Assembly (NCBI RefSeq): GCF_001293465.1
Contig: NZ_JSYZ01000011.1
Location: forward strand, 1 to 64,000
Length of the DNA stretch: 64,000 bases
From: Pseudomonas asplenii
GTDB lineage: Bacteria; Pseudomonadota; Gammaproteobacteria; Pseudomonadales; Pseudomonadaceae
Direction: 5' to 3'
In this document: piece by piece, positions 9,497 to 18,101 of the stretch
Numbering within the stretch: position 1 is the stretch's first letter
How the letters are laid out: each line of letters begins with the position of its first letter
Made by a program: the position numbers and the translations under genes
Notes under the pieces: generated by a model
The model's database searches: none
What the model saw: only the letters and a program-made list of their open reading frames with translations
What the model was told of the DNA's origin: nothing

Positions 9497-10468
9497 ATGC
9501 ATGATTTCACCCTTATCGTCACACCGGGTGCATTCGCCTCCAGCGTCTGTTCCACCCTGGACATCCTCGCCACCGCAAAAGCTGTTGCGGAGCGTCGCGG
9601 CCTGGCCACGCCACGTTGGCGCGTGTGCGGCCCTCAACCCGGATGGGTGGGAGTGGGGCATGGCCTGCAGTTGCCCGTGGAGCCATTCGAGGCCGAGGTC
9701 GAGGACAACTCGTGCTGGGTCATACCCGGAATCGGGGTCAGTGATATCGGGATGCTCGAGCAGCGCCTGAAGGAGCCCTGGGTGGCTCCCCTGCTGGGGG
9801 CGTTGAACTCGCACATCGCAAACGGCAAGGAGGTGGCCGCCTCCTGCTCGGCGGTCTTTCTGCTGCAGGCGGCGGGGCTGCTGGAAGGCCGGAGCGTGAC
9901 GACTTCCTGGTGGCTGGCTCCGCATCTGCAGAAGATGGCAACGGGCTGTCGTGTCGACCCGGATTTCATGGTGCTGGCCGATCCTCCCCTGACCACGGCG
10001 GGTGCCGCGTTCGCTCAAACCGATCTGATGCTGCACCTGCTACGCAGGCGTCTGTCGCCTGAAATAGCCGATTGGGTGAGCAAGGCCCTGCTGCTGGATC
10101 GCCGGCAATTGCAGTCCCCGTTCGTAGTGCCCGCCATGATGGTGCAAGGCAATGCCCTGGTCTCACGCCTGAGCGCACAGATCGAGGCTTCACTGCCGGA
10201 TCTACCGGGAGTGAAGGCCCTGGCCGCGAGTGTCGGCATGTCCGAGCGGACCTTGTCGCGCCACGTCCACAAGGCCACGGGGCACTCCACCCGGCAACTC
10301 ATCCAGCGGGTGCAGTTGCACAAGGCGCGGGCACTGCTCGAATCCGGCGAGCACTCCGTCGAAGCCGTCTCGGCACTGGTCGGATACCAGGATGCAACTG
10401 CGCTGCGGCGTTTGATGCGTCGGTTGTTGAACGCAACTCCGCAACAGTTGCGCCTCTCTCCGAGATGA
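9497..10468 (+). CDS. GlxA-family AraC transcriptional regulator (DJ-1/PfpI + HTH)
   Basis: A 323-residue regulator from the ATG at 9497 (MHDFTLIVTPGAFASSV is the usual GlxA-family beginning); an upstream GTG at 9461 is less likely. The N-terminal DJ-1/PfpI-like domain has the nucleophile-elbow region AASCSAVFLLQAAGLL. The C-terminal AraC HTH spans about 225-320 (LAASVGMSERTLSRHVHKATG; VSALVGYQDATALRRLMRRLL). It likely regulates the divergent tautomerase or a neighbour. Its 3' end adjoins the remains of a flavodoxin-fold oxidoreductase. Confidence 0.9.
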   Translation: MHDFTLIVTPGAFASSVCSTLDILATAKAVAERRGLATPRWRVCGPQPGWVGVGHGLQLPVEPFEAEVEDNSCWVIPGIGVSDIGMLEQRLKEPWVAPLLGALNSHIANGKEVAASCSAVFLLQAAGLLEGRSVTTSWWLAPHLQKMATGCRVDPDFMVLADPPLTTAGAAFAQTDLMLHLLRRRLSPEIADWVSKALLLDRRQLQSPFVVPAMMVQGNALVSRLSAQIEASLPDLPGVKALAASVGMSERTLSRHVHKATGHSTRQLIQRVQLHKARALLESGEHSVEAVSALVGYQDATALRRLMRRLLNATPQQLRLSPR

Positions 10469-10481
10469 CCTCGGTACGCCC

Positions 10482-10740
10482 CCCATCATCGTCACTGCCG
10501 TTGTCGCTTTCCTCGTAGGCCCAGCCCATCGAAAACACACGGTCGATCCAGCCTTTGAGCAAGGCGGGGAATGACCACCAGCAGATCGGGTAGACGATGA
10601 CCAGGGCATCGGCACGCTCCAGTCGTTGCTGCTCAGCTGCTACGTCAGCCGGCGCTGCTGCCTGCTTCATGAAAAGCGCCTGGTCCGCCCGGTTGAAGCG
10701 CGGATCGAGCCCTTCGTCAACAACTGCGGCTTGAAATCTG
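10482..10740 (-). pseudogene. Remnant of a flavodoxin-fold NAD(P)H oxidoreductase
   Basis: On the minus strand about 85 codons clearly read as the central part of a quinone-reductase/Flavodoxin_2 protein: LDPRFNRADQALFMK, ADVAAEQQRLERADALVIVY, and CWWSFPALLKGWIDRVF followed by GWAYEES. The N-terminal FMN-binding start and the C-terminal half are missing. Upstream the frame degenerates, and downstream it runs into the AraC gene end. An open frame 10299-10931 spans the remnant but is not a complete protein. It is probably what is left after a deletion joined the AraC regulator to the UvrA paralogue. Confidence 0.8.
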
Positions 10741-10900
10741 TGCCATTGCACCCGCGCAACGCACCGACCACACTCACGAGCCAGACGGGGTATCGCGAAG
10801 GAAACCGTTGCCCGCTCGATAATGCGGCATCGCCAGCATGAGTTGCGGTTTACCCGCACCTTCAGCGCGTTGCCCTCCACGAACAGCAGGACAGGAACAC

Positions 10901-13552
10901 ATGCCAAACCCTTCATACGGTGAATCCTCATGCAGCGCTGCGGCCAGTGGCCAGGTGGAAGTGCGTGGCGCGCGGGAACACAACCTCAAGAATGTGGATG
11001 TCGCCATCCCACGCAATGCGCTGGTGGTGTTTTCCGGCGTGTCCGGCTCCGGCAAGTCCTCGCTGGCGTTTGGCACGATCTACGCCGAGGCGCAGCGGCG
11101 CTACTTCGAGTCGGTTGCACCGTATGCGCGGCGGCTGATCGATCAGGCGGGCGTACCTGATGTCGATGCCATCGACGGCCTGCCGCCGGCGGTGGCGCTG
11201 CAGCAGCAACGGGGTGCGAGCAATGCGCGTTCCTCGGTGGGCAGCGTGACCACACTGTCCAGCCTCGTGCGCATGATGTACTCGCGTGCCGGCACTTATC
11301 CGGCCCATCAGCCGATGCTCCATGCCGAGGACTTTTCGCCGAACACGCCGCAAGGCGCCTGTCCGGCCTGCCATGGTCTGGGTCATGTGTACGAGGTGAC
11401 GGAGGCCACCATGGTGCCCGATCCCTCGCTGAGCATCCGTGAGCGCGCCATTGCGGCCTGGCCGCCGGCCTGGCATGGCCAGAACCTGCGCGACATCCTG
11501 GTCACCCTGGGCTACGACGTCGATCGTCCCTGGAAGGATTTGCCGAAGAAGGACCGGGACTGGATTCTTTTCACCGAGGAGACACCCACGGCGCCGGTCT
11601 ATGCGGGCCTCACGCCGGCCGAGACCCGTGAGGCGCTCAAGCGCAAACTCGAACCCAGCTACATGGGGACCTTCACGGGCGCCCGGCGCCATGTGCTGCA
11701 CACCTTTGCCAACACCCAAAGCGCACTGATGCGAAAGCGCGTATCGCGCTACATGGAGGGCCGGCTGTGCCCGGCCTGCCATGGCAAGCGACTCAAGCCC
11801 GAGGCGTTGTCGGTGACGTTTGCCGGGCTGGACATCGGCGAGTTCATGCAAATGCCCTTGGATCGCTTGGCGGCCTTGCTCGAGCCTGTTGCCCTGGGCG
11901 ATTTCCCCGCTCACACGGCACAGGAAACGAGCGATCGCGAGGTGACACGGCGTGACCGTGCCGAGCGTGCCGCCAACCGTCGAACGGTTCATGCGAGTGC
12001 GCCTGACGTGCGGCGCACCAGCACGCTTTCGCAGGAAAAGCGTCTCGCCGCGCAGCGCCTGGCGGGTGGTGTGATGGCCCGTCTGCGCCAGCTACGCGGA
12101 TTGGGTTTGGGCTACCTCACCCTGGACAGGGCGACGCCGACGCTGTCGGCTGGCGAACTGCAGCGTTTGCGCCTGGCCACGCAACTGAGCTCCATGCTGT
12201 TCGGCGTGGTGTACGTGCTGGACGAACCTTCGGCGGGCCTGCACCCCTCTGACAGCCAGTCCCTGTACGACTCACTGGACACACTGCGCGATGCCGGCAA
12301 TTCGGTCTTTGTCGTGGAGCATGACCTGGATCTGATGCGTCGTGCGCAATGGCTGGTGGATGTCGGGCCGGACGCGGGAGAGCGTGGCGGCCGGGTGCTT
12401 TACAGCGGTGTGCCGCAGGGGCTGCGTGAAGTTGCCGAGTCGCATACCGCGCGTTATCTGTTCGACGAGATCCCCGCGCCGCTCAGCCTTGAGCGCGAAC
12501 CGGCCGGATGGCTGGAACTGCACGGCATTCGGCGGCACAACCTGCATGGCGTGGACGCCCGCATCCCGTTAGGGGTGTTGACGGCGGTGACGGGCATCTC
12601 CGGGTCGGGCAAGTCCAGCCTGTTCGCCCAGGCCCTGCCGGAGTTGCTGCTGCTGCACCTGGGGCACGAGCCGCAGGACGATGCGGCGGAAAGTGCCGAG
12701 GGTGAAGGCCCCACCGTGCTCGAGGTTACCGGCGGTCATCTGGCCGGAGACCTGGAGGTTGTCCAGCGCCTGGTTCAGGTCGACCAGAAGCCGATTGGCC
12801 GCACGCCACGTTCCAACCTGGCCACCTACACCGGTTTGTTCGATCACGTGCGCAAGCTGTTCGCCGCCACGCCGGATGCGCGCCGTCATCGCTATGATGC
12901 CGGGCGGTTCTCCTTCAATGTGCCAAAGGGGCGTTGCGAAACGTGCGAAGGGGAGGGGTTCGTCAGCGTGGAGCTGCTGTTCATGCCCAGTGTCTACGCA
13001 CCATGTCCGACCTGTCATGGCGCGCGCTATAACGAGGCCACGCTCGCCGTGCGCTGGAATGGGCGCAATATCGCCGATGTCCTGTACATGACCGTGGAAG
13101 AAGCCCATGACTTCTTCGCGGGCGAAGAGGCCATCGCCCGCCCGCTGCGGCTGTTGCGTGAGATCGGCTTGGGTTACCTGCGACTGGGGCAGCCCGCCAC
13201 TGAATTGTCCGGGGGGGAAGCGCAGCGCATCAAGCTCGCCACGGAGCTGCAGCGAAGCCAGCGAGGCCGCAGCCTTTACGTGCTCGACGAGCCGACGACC
13301 GGACTGCATGCCGCGGATGCCGACCGCCTGCTGCTGCAGTTGCAGCGCCTGGTCGAGGCCGGCAACACGGTGGTGATGATCGAGCACGACATGCGCGTGG
13401 TGGCCCAGGCCGACTGGGTGATTGACGTGGGGCCAGGGGCCGGGGACACCGGTGGTCGTATCGTGGCGGCCGGTACGCCCCGGCAGGTAGCGATGGCGTC
13501 GGGAAGTCGGACGGCTTCGTTTCTTGCCGAGGCGCTCAGGCGCGTGCAGTAG
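10901..13552 (+). CDS. UvrA paralogue (UvrA2-like ABC ATPase)
   Basis: An 883-residue protein using the ATG at 10901, preceded by AGGA five bases upstream. It has two UvrA-type ABC modules: Walker A GVSGSGKS at 46-53 and a second GISGSGKSS near 570, two UvrA signatures (LSAGELQRLRLATQL; LSGGEAQRIKLATEL) and two Walker B motifs (YVLDEPSAGLH; YVLDEPTTGLH). Zn-binding Cys pairs are present (CPACHG...CPACHG; CETCEG...CPTCHG). It is shorter than housekeeping UvrA (~940) and is not next to other excision-repair genes. Such paralogues have been tied to DNA-damaging-drug tolerance; its role here is unknown. Confidence 0.9.
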   Translation: MPNPSYGESSCSAAASGQVEVRGAREHNLKNVDVAIPRNALVVFSGVSGSGKSSLAFGTIYAEAQRRYFESVAPYARRLIDQAGVPDVDAIDGLPPAVALQQQRGASNARSSVGSVTTLSSLVRMMYSRAGTYPAHQPMLHAEDFSPNTPQGACPACHGLGHVYEVTEATMVPDPSLSIRERAIAAWPPAWHGQNLRDILVTLGYDVDRPWKDLPKKDRDWILFTEETPTAPVYAGLTPAETREALKRKLEPSYMGTFTGARRHVLHTFANTQSALMRKRVSRYMEGRLCPACHGKRLKPEALSVTFAGLDIGEFMQMPLDRLAALLEPVALGDFPAHTAQETSDREVTRRDRAERAANRRTVHASAPDVRRTSTLSQEKRLAAQRLAGGVMARLRQLRGLGLGYLTLDRATPTLSAGELQRLRLATQLSSMLFGVVYVLDEPSAGLHPSDSQSLYDSLDTLRDAGNSVFVVEHDLDLMRRAQWLVDVGPDAGERGGRVLYSGVPQGLREVAESHTARYLFDEIPAPLSLEREPAGWLELHGIRRHNLHGVDARIPLGVLTAVTGISGSGKSSLFAQALPELLLLHLGHEPQDDAAESAEGEGPTVLEVTGGHLAGDLEVVQRLVQVDQKPIGRTPRSNLATYTGLFDHVRKLFAATPDARRHRYDAGRFSFNVPKGRCETCEGEGFVSVELLFMPSVYAPCPTCHGARYNEATLAVRWNGRNIADVLYMTVEEAHDFFAGEEAIARPLRLLREIGLGYLRLGQPATELSGGEAQRIKLATELQRSQRGRSLYVLDEPTTGLHAADADRLLLQLQRLVEAGNTVVMIEHDMRVVAQADWVIDVGPGAGDTGGRIVAAGTPRQVAMASGSRTASFLAEALRRVQ

Positions 13553-13709
13553 GAGGGGCATGCTGTCGGGGGCCCGGTACAGGGCATTCTCTGAGTAAGT
13601 CACTGCCGGGGCGCCTGACCAGGCTCTGCACGACATGTATCTGCGCTCACCCAGGCTGCGTTGAAAACCGCCTTGCCTGGCCTTCGCTCGAAAGTATTTC
13701 GTACAAACC

Positions 13710-14096
13710 CTAGTCATACCGTTGGAAAATCTTGGAGATGATTTTCCACTGGCCATCAACCTTCAGCAGCGAAAGAAAATCGTGGAAGCTGGCGCCCATG
13801 ACGTCGTTTTCCATGTCCACACGGACAACGGCGGCGGTGGGCGCAATAGCCAGGATATCCAGGCGGCTGCGAGCATTCGGTGACGCTCCCAACGACTCGA
13901 AAAAACTTTCGAACACGGGAATGGCCGGGCCCTGAAGCAGGTCATTACCGCTGTAGCCCCACATGATGGCGTCCTGGTGAAAGGCGCTGTTGATTCGCGC
14001 GATGTCTGCCGTGCGATAACCCTCGATATAGGCTTGTGCTGCCTGAATCACTGCGTCGTATTCGGTGGTGGCGATGGGTTTCAGATGTGAAGTCAT
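13710..14096 (-). CDS. NTF2-fold protein (lumazine-binding-like / SnoaL type)
   Basis: A 128-residue cytosolic protein resembling the Lumazine_bd_2 branch of NTF2-like proteins: QAAQAYIEGYRTADIARINSAFHQDAIMWGY near the N-terminus and VDGQWKIISKIFQ at the C-terminus. These small cone-shaped folds serve as isomerases, hydrolases or binding proteins; no activity can be assigned. It is divergent from the second GlxA-type regulator across about 300 bp and is probably part of that regulator's target set. Confidence 0.78.
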   Translation of the reverse strand: MTSHLKPIATTEYDAVIQAAQAYIEGYRTADIARINSAFHQDAIMWGYSGNDLLQGPAIPVFESFFESLGASPNARSRLDILAIAPTAAVVRVDMENDVMGASFHDFLSLLKVDGQWKIISKIFQRYD

Positions 14097-14403
14097 GATT
14101 TGGCCTGCATGTGTCAGTGGTCATGGCCGGCGTAACGCCTTGTGCGCTGATGAGCCGGCTGAAACGGGCTGATGTTTCCAAGCCCAGGTTTCGGGGGCGT
14201 GCCACTCAATGAGAGGCGTGGCCTATCCAGGCCCGCTTCAGGGGGCAGCGTCCGACTGACTCTACGGACAGACTGGCGCAGCACAAACGACGTTTTTCCC
14301 TCATTTCAAGCCATATTGGAGCAGGGTCCATTGGCTCCTTGTCGGAATGATTTACCATCAGTTCATCGTGGATTTTTCCTCCCTGCTCCTGGAACAACTG
14401 ATC
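14097..14403. other. Divergent intergenic region with a conserved upstream element
   Basis: About 307 bp between the NTF2-like gene and the GlxA regulator. No convincing coding sequence. Its main feature is the 35-bp element at 14284-14318, which recurs inverted near 18.0 kb. The sequence before the regulator start (GCTCCTGGAACA) has no strong Shine-Dalgarno. Confidence 0.5.
14284..14318 (+). promoter_or_regulatory. Copy A of a shared upstream element
   Basis: The first 19 bases (CAAACGACGTTTTTCCCTC) match the reverse complement of 18007-18025 at 18 of 19 positions, and the next 16 bases match at 12. Weaker similarity extends on both sides (CTACG...GACTG upstream, TGGCTCCTT downstream). It lies about 85 bp before the GlxA regulator start at 14404. 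A shared operator or promoter for that regulator is a plausible reading. Confidence 0.55.
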
Positions 14404-15381
14404 ATGCATCGGATCGGATTCTTCGTTTGCCACGGCCATGACGCGCTCGATCTCGCCGGGCCACTTTCGGCGTTCAACCAGGTGGTCACTGTGGCAGGTC
14501 AAAGTCCCTATGAGCTGTGCGTGGTGTCACTGACGGGTGGAAGCGTGTCGGGAAATACGGGACTGCCCATCGAGACTGCGGTTTATGAGGGAGAAACCTT
14601 CGATACCGTGGTTTTCGTCGGGGGGGACATCGCTCCGATGCGGACCGTCGAGACGGTCATCGCCGCGAAAGTTCTGAGCGCGAACGCTGCCCGGGTGGCC
14701 AGCGTCTGCACGGGGGCGTTTCTGCTGGCCGAGACCGGGTTGCTGGACGGAAGAAAGGCAACCACTCATTGGCGATATGCAGCGCAATTGCGGTCCAACT
14801 TTCCCAGAATCAAGGTCGAGGCCGACAGTATCTACATCATGGATGGCCATGTCTGGACTTCCGCCGGTATCGCCTCCGGGATAGACCTTGCCTTGGGGAT
14901 GATCGAGAAGGATATGGGCGCCGACGTGGCGCGTGGGGTCTCAAGGTTATTGGTGGTTCCCTACCGTCGTCCGGGGGGACAATCCCAGTTTTCCGAGATG
15001 TCGCAAATGGACCCGCAATCAGACCGGATTCGGATTGCATTGAATTTCGCCCGTGCCCATCTGGCTGAGCCACTGCCGGTAGAACGGCTCGCTGACGCTG
15101 CTCGACTGAGCTTGCGGCAGTTTGGACGGGCCTTTCGCCGAGAGACCGGAGAAACGCCTGCAAGGGCGGTGGAGCGCCTGCGGGTAGAAGCAGCGAGGCT
15201 GCGGTTGCAGGATGGCAGTGAGCCGATCGAGCAGATTGCGCTGGCGGTGGGATTTGTCGATCCGGAAAGGATGCGCCGGGCCTTCATCAAGATCCATGGT
15301 CATCCACCCCAGTCTATCCGGCGCCAACGCAGAGATGGGCTGAAAGAAGATGCCCAACCCGCCCCTGCGTGTGTGGAGTGA
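14404..15381 (+). CDS. GlxA-family AraC transcriptional regulator
   Basis: A 325-residue protein from ATG 14404 (MHRIGFFVCHGHDALDLAGPL), a typical beginning of the DJ-1/PfpI domain in this family; a longer frame from 14347 is less likely. The nucleophile-elbow region is ASVCTGAFLLAETGLLDGRKATTHW. The AraC HTH at the C-terminus reads LADAARLSLRQFGRAFRRETGETPARAVERLR. It lies next to a DJ-1 protein and an SDR and shares an upstream element with the SDR's intergenic region, suggesting it controls this cluster. Confidence 0.9.
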   Translation: MHRIGFFVCHGHDALDLAGPLSAFNQVVTVAGQSPYELCVVSLTGGSVSGNTGLPIETAVYEGETFDTVVFVGGDIAPMRTVETVIAAKVLSANAARVASVCTGAFLLAETGLLDGRKATTHWRYAAQLRSNFPRIKVEADSIYIMDGHVWTSAGIASGIDLALGMIEKDMGADVARGVSRLLVVPYRRPGGQSQFSEMSQMDPQSDRIRIALNFARAHLAEPLPVERLADAARLSLRQFGRAFRRETGETPARAVERLRVEAARLRLQDGSEPIEQIALAVGFVDPERMRRAFIKIHGHPPQSIRRQRRDGLKEDAQPAPACVE

Positions 15382-15391
15382 CCTTCAATGC

Positions 15392-15874
15392 TCAGGGGTT
15401 GAGCGGCTTCGCAGCCTCATTATCGTTCCACATGTCCCGATGAAGTTTCCATTCTCCGTTCTGTTTCAAAAAGATCAGGATCTGTTTGCCCCGGTACTGG
15501 ACCTTGCCCGTGTGATCACGAACAACCGCATCTGACACTTCGGTAACCGCCCGGTCATCGCCGTAGAACTCGTAATCGCTGAAGGTGACCGTATTGGGCT
15601 TTTTGCCCACGAAGGCCTCTGTAAAGTACGCAACAATCGCGGCGGGCCCCACGACCCGTTCCCCACCCGGTTGCAGCAGTGCGCCATCTTCGGTGTACAA
15701 GCGCCCGATGGCCTGGTAATCCCCGTTTTTATACGCTTGGGCCCAGCGAATGTTTTCAGCCTTGATAGCTGTTTCGGTCGCAGGCTGCACATTCGCGGCG
15801 CACGCGAGGGAAGAAGCTGTGGTGAGCAGGATGGCAGCGGTTGATACAGTGATTTTCCGTGTGATGATCGGCAT
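15392..15874 (-). CDS. Exported SgcJ/EcaC- or DUF4440-like NTF2-fold protein
   Basis: A 160-residue protein with a Sec-type signal peptide (residues 1-27, hydrophobic STAAILLTTASSLACA, cleavage probably after AlaCysAla). The mature part is a single NTF2-fold domain: RWAQAYKNGDYQAIGRLYTEDG, GPAAIVAYFTEAF and a C-terminal NGEWKLHRDMWN. A periplasmic location is likely. No catalytic residues can be assigned. It converges with the GlxA regulator (10 bp between stops) and follows the DJ-1 gene in the same direction. Confidence 0.82.
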   Translation of the reverse strand: MPIITRKITVSTAAILLTTASSLACAANVQPATETAIKAENIRWAQAYKNGDYQAIGRLYTEDGALLQPGGERVVGPAAIVAYFTEAFVGKKPNTVTFSDYEFYGDDRAVTEVSDAVVRDHTGKVQYRGKQILIFLKQNGEWKLHRDMWNDNEAAKPLNP

Positions 15875-15949
15875 GTGTTTCAGTCCACAATTTTTACATC
15901 AGAGGTGACCAGGAGGCTGACCAGGGGCCGGCCTCCTGGCGTGGAGACT

Positions 15950-16822
15950 TCATTTGACGCCTGGAATCCGAGCGAGGCCCTTGGATGCTCCGGGAAGGTC
16001 CTTGTCGACCATGGCAATCACCTCGGGCCTGGCGTCTCTTGGGTGACCAGAGTGGAATGGCGGCGCAGGATCGTATTCGATCGCCAATTGCGTGAACTCG
16101 GCAGCTGTTTGGCCTCGCAGCTTCGCTGCGACGCGCAGAGCAAAGTCGATACCTGCTGTCACACCGCCACCACTCATGAAGCGGCCGTTATCGTCTTCCA
16201 CGAAGCGATCAGGTACCGCAATCGCGCCGTACTCGCCAAGCTTGTTGATAAAAGCCCAGTGGCAGGCGCTTTTCTTGCCATTGAGAATACCGGTGGCGGC
16301 CAGAACCAGGGATCCGTTACACACCGAGGTGACGTGTTTGGCGCTTTCGGCCAGGCGGCGGATCTGTTTCTGATATTCCGGTTGCATCGGGACCGACAGA
16401 TCCGACCCTCCAGGAACAAGAATCAGATCCGTTTTTTCGATATCAGCCAGGCGTTCGGTGTTTCCATAGACGACCCCGAATTCCAACGTCACGTTTCCAC
16501 CCTTGACGCTGGCATAACGCACCTGGGTATTGGGAAGCCGGTGGAAGATTTCACTCGGGCCAGCAAAGTCGAGCAGTGTTCCGCCATCGTAAGTGACTAT
16601 CAAAATAGTGAGCGGGTCATCAGGGGACATCGCGGCAGGCTGGTTCGGCTGAGCCAAAGGTTTTGCAGTGGCGGCAGATGCTGACGCGACAGGAGCAAGC
16701 AACGTGCTTGCGCCGAACATGGCGCCCAAGGTCGCCACGCTGCCGAACTTGAGAATGTTGCGACGGGAATGCCCAGCCTTTAATAACTGGTCGAAACCCT
16801 TATCATCATTTTTGTCAGTCAT
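15950..16822 (-). CDS. Tat-exported DJ-1/PfpI (isonitrile-hydratase-like) protein
   Basis: A 290-residue protein with the ATG at 16822 (MTDKNDDKGF). The N-terminus has a twin-arginine motif S-R-R-N-I-L-K followed by a hydrophobic stretch ending ASASAATA, so it should be folded before export. The mature domain is DJ-1/PfpI with nucleophile Cys in VTSVCNGSLVLAATG and an acid-bearing loop DFAGPSEIFHRL, like isonitrile hydratases and the sensor domain of GlxA regulators. Substrate unknown. The start lacks a good ribosome binding site; another Met five codons upstream is possible. An orphan TatA gene lies 1.3 kb away. Confidence 0.85.
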   Translation of the reverse strand: MTDKNDDKGFDQLLKAGHSRRNILKFGSVATLGAMFGASTLLAPVASASAATAKPLAQPNQPAAMSPDDPLTILIVTYDGGTLLDFAGPSEIFHRLPNTQVRYASVKGGNVTLEFGVVYGNTERLADIEKTDLILVPGGSDLSVPMQPEYQKQIRRLAESAKHVTSVCNGSLVLAATGILNGKKSACHWAFINKLGEYGAIAVPDRFVEDDNGRFMSGGGVTAGIDFALRVAAKLRGQTAAEFTQLAIEYDPAPPFHSGHPRDARPEVIAMVDKDLPGASKGLARIPGVK

Positions 16823-16952
16823 GATAAAAGCACCCATATTGTGAATCAAAGTAAGCAATACCCAGCCAATCAAACATTACAGTGGGTTGTAATGGCGGCT
16901 GGCATATTGAAGAGGAACGGGTAATGCGCTCGGGCGTAACTTGCCCCATGAG

Positions 16953-17699
16953 TCAAAGCTGGGATGCGCCGCCGTCTACCACAAGCTCAGTGCCGACCAC
17001 GTAGGAAGATTCGTCACTTGCGAGATACAGGGCTGCATAGGCGATATCCTTGGGCTCACCCATGTGGCCGACAGGAACAAACTTCGCAAACTCGCTTTTG
17101 AAATGTTGAAGATCTTCTTCGGGCATGCCCCATTTCGACAAGAGAGGTGTGTTGATTCCACCAGGGGCAATCGCATTGAAGCGGATCTTGCGATCCAGAA
17201 ACTCGAAAGACCAACTGCGTGCGAGGGACCTCACTGCCGCCTTGGCCGCAGCGGTCAGGGAAATATTGTGCTTGCCCGTCTGGGCCACGAAAGAGGTGTT
17301 CAATATGAACGATGCCCCCTGACGCAGCGCTGGCAGCACGGCCTGAAGTGTGTACACCACGCCCTTGACGTTGATATCCATGATGTCGTCATAGAGAGCG
17401 GCATCTATGTCGTTGAGGGGCGAGGGCAATGCACAGCCGGCGTTAGCGAATACAATGTCCAACCCGCCAAACTTTTCATGCACCTGAGCCGCGATCTTGC
17501 GCATATCGTCGAGCGAACGTACATCACCCTTGAGAACCAGGGCGTCCTCGCCCAGTTCAGCCTTGATTTTTCCAAAAATTGTATCGTCGCGACCGGTCAC
17601 TGCAACTCGGGCACCTTCTGCAATGAACAACTTGGCAGTCGCCAGGCCAATTCCGCTGGTGCCACCCGTGATAAGTGCCGTCTTGTTATCAAGCCTCAT
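16953..17699 (-). CDS. SDR-family protein lacking the catalytic Tyr
   Basis: A 248-residue short-chain dehydrogenase/reductase fold. The ATG at 17699 follows AAGGAAAG; an open frame extends further upstream but adds a non-SDR tail. The Rossmann motif TGGTSGIG is at 11-18, NAG at 86-88, N110 and S136 are present, and K153 is present. The Y of YxxxK is replaced by Thr149 (SLTAAAKAAV, where active SDRs have SVYAASKAAV). Normal proton relay is therefore unlikely; it may be a binding protein or use altered chemistry. C-terminal VVDGG is intact. Confidence 0.88.
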   Translation of the reverse strand: MRLDNKTALITGGTSGIGLATAKLFIAEGARVAVTGRDDTIFGKIKAELGEDALVLKGDVRSLDDMRKIAAQVHEKFGGLDIVFANAGCALPSPLNDIDAALYDDIMDINVKGVVYTLQAVLPALRQGASFILNTSFVAQTGKHNISLTAAAKAAVRSLARSWSFEFLDRKIRFNAIAPGGINTPLLSKWGMPEEDLQHFKSEFAKFVPVGHMGEPKDIAYAALYLASDESSYVVGTELVVDGGASQL

Positions 17700-18101
17700 T
17701 GGATCTTTCCTTACGTAGTGAATGATTGTCCAAGGAATGAGAGCGCCTTGTTGTGCTGGCGCTTGTGGGTGTGTTTCAGCATGAATTATGAGACGGGAGT
17801 GCAATGGCACAAAGGACTTAAAACCCTCATTTCGCGACACCGGAAAGGCTGGCAAGGCGGATATCCCGGATCAGCCTGTATAACGACAAGTTGCTCACCG
17901 TGGTTGGTGAATCCGCAATGTGCGGATTATTCAACTTGCGCCTGTCCGGCCCGGCAGTATTTCCATCAGAGTGCACAAAGGAGCCAGTCGCAACATGGCC
18001 CGAAACGAGGGAAATACGTCGTTTGCGCTTGATGCAGTCATACGTAGTCTTGGGGCAGGGCGAGAGTCCACAAGGCTTGAAATATAGATGAGGCGTTCTG
18101 A
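17700..18101. other. Intergenic region between SDR and tatA
   Basis: 402 bp, AT-richer than most of the window. It contains copy B of the shared element at 17991-18025 on the minus strand, pointing toward the SDR gene. I see no convincing gene; the open frames crossing it lack a start with a ribosome binding site and use codons unlike the neighbours. Confidence 0.5.
17991..18025 (-). promoter_or_regulatory. Copy B of a shared upstream element
   Basis: Read on the minus strand, this matches 14284-14318 at 30 of 35 positions. It points toward the SDR gene, whose start lies about 290 bp downstream. The copies at 14.3 and 18.0 kb are inverted relative to each other and bracket the GlxA/NTF2/DJ-1/SDR genes. 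Confidence 0.55.

Noticed and set aside
10299..10931. An apparently intact 210-codon minus-strand gene
   Set aside because: Only the central 85 codons resemble an oxidoreductase. The ends do not, and it overlaps the end of the AraC gene and the start of the UvrA-like gene, so I call it a remnant.
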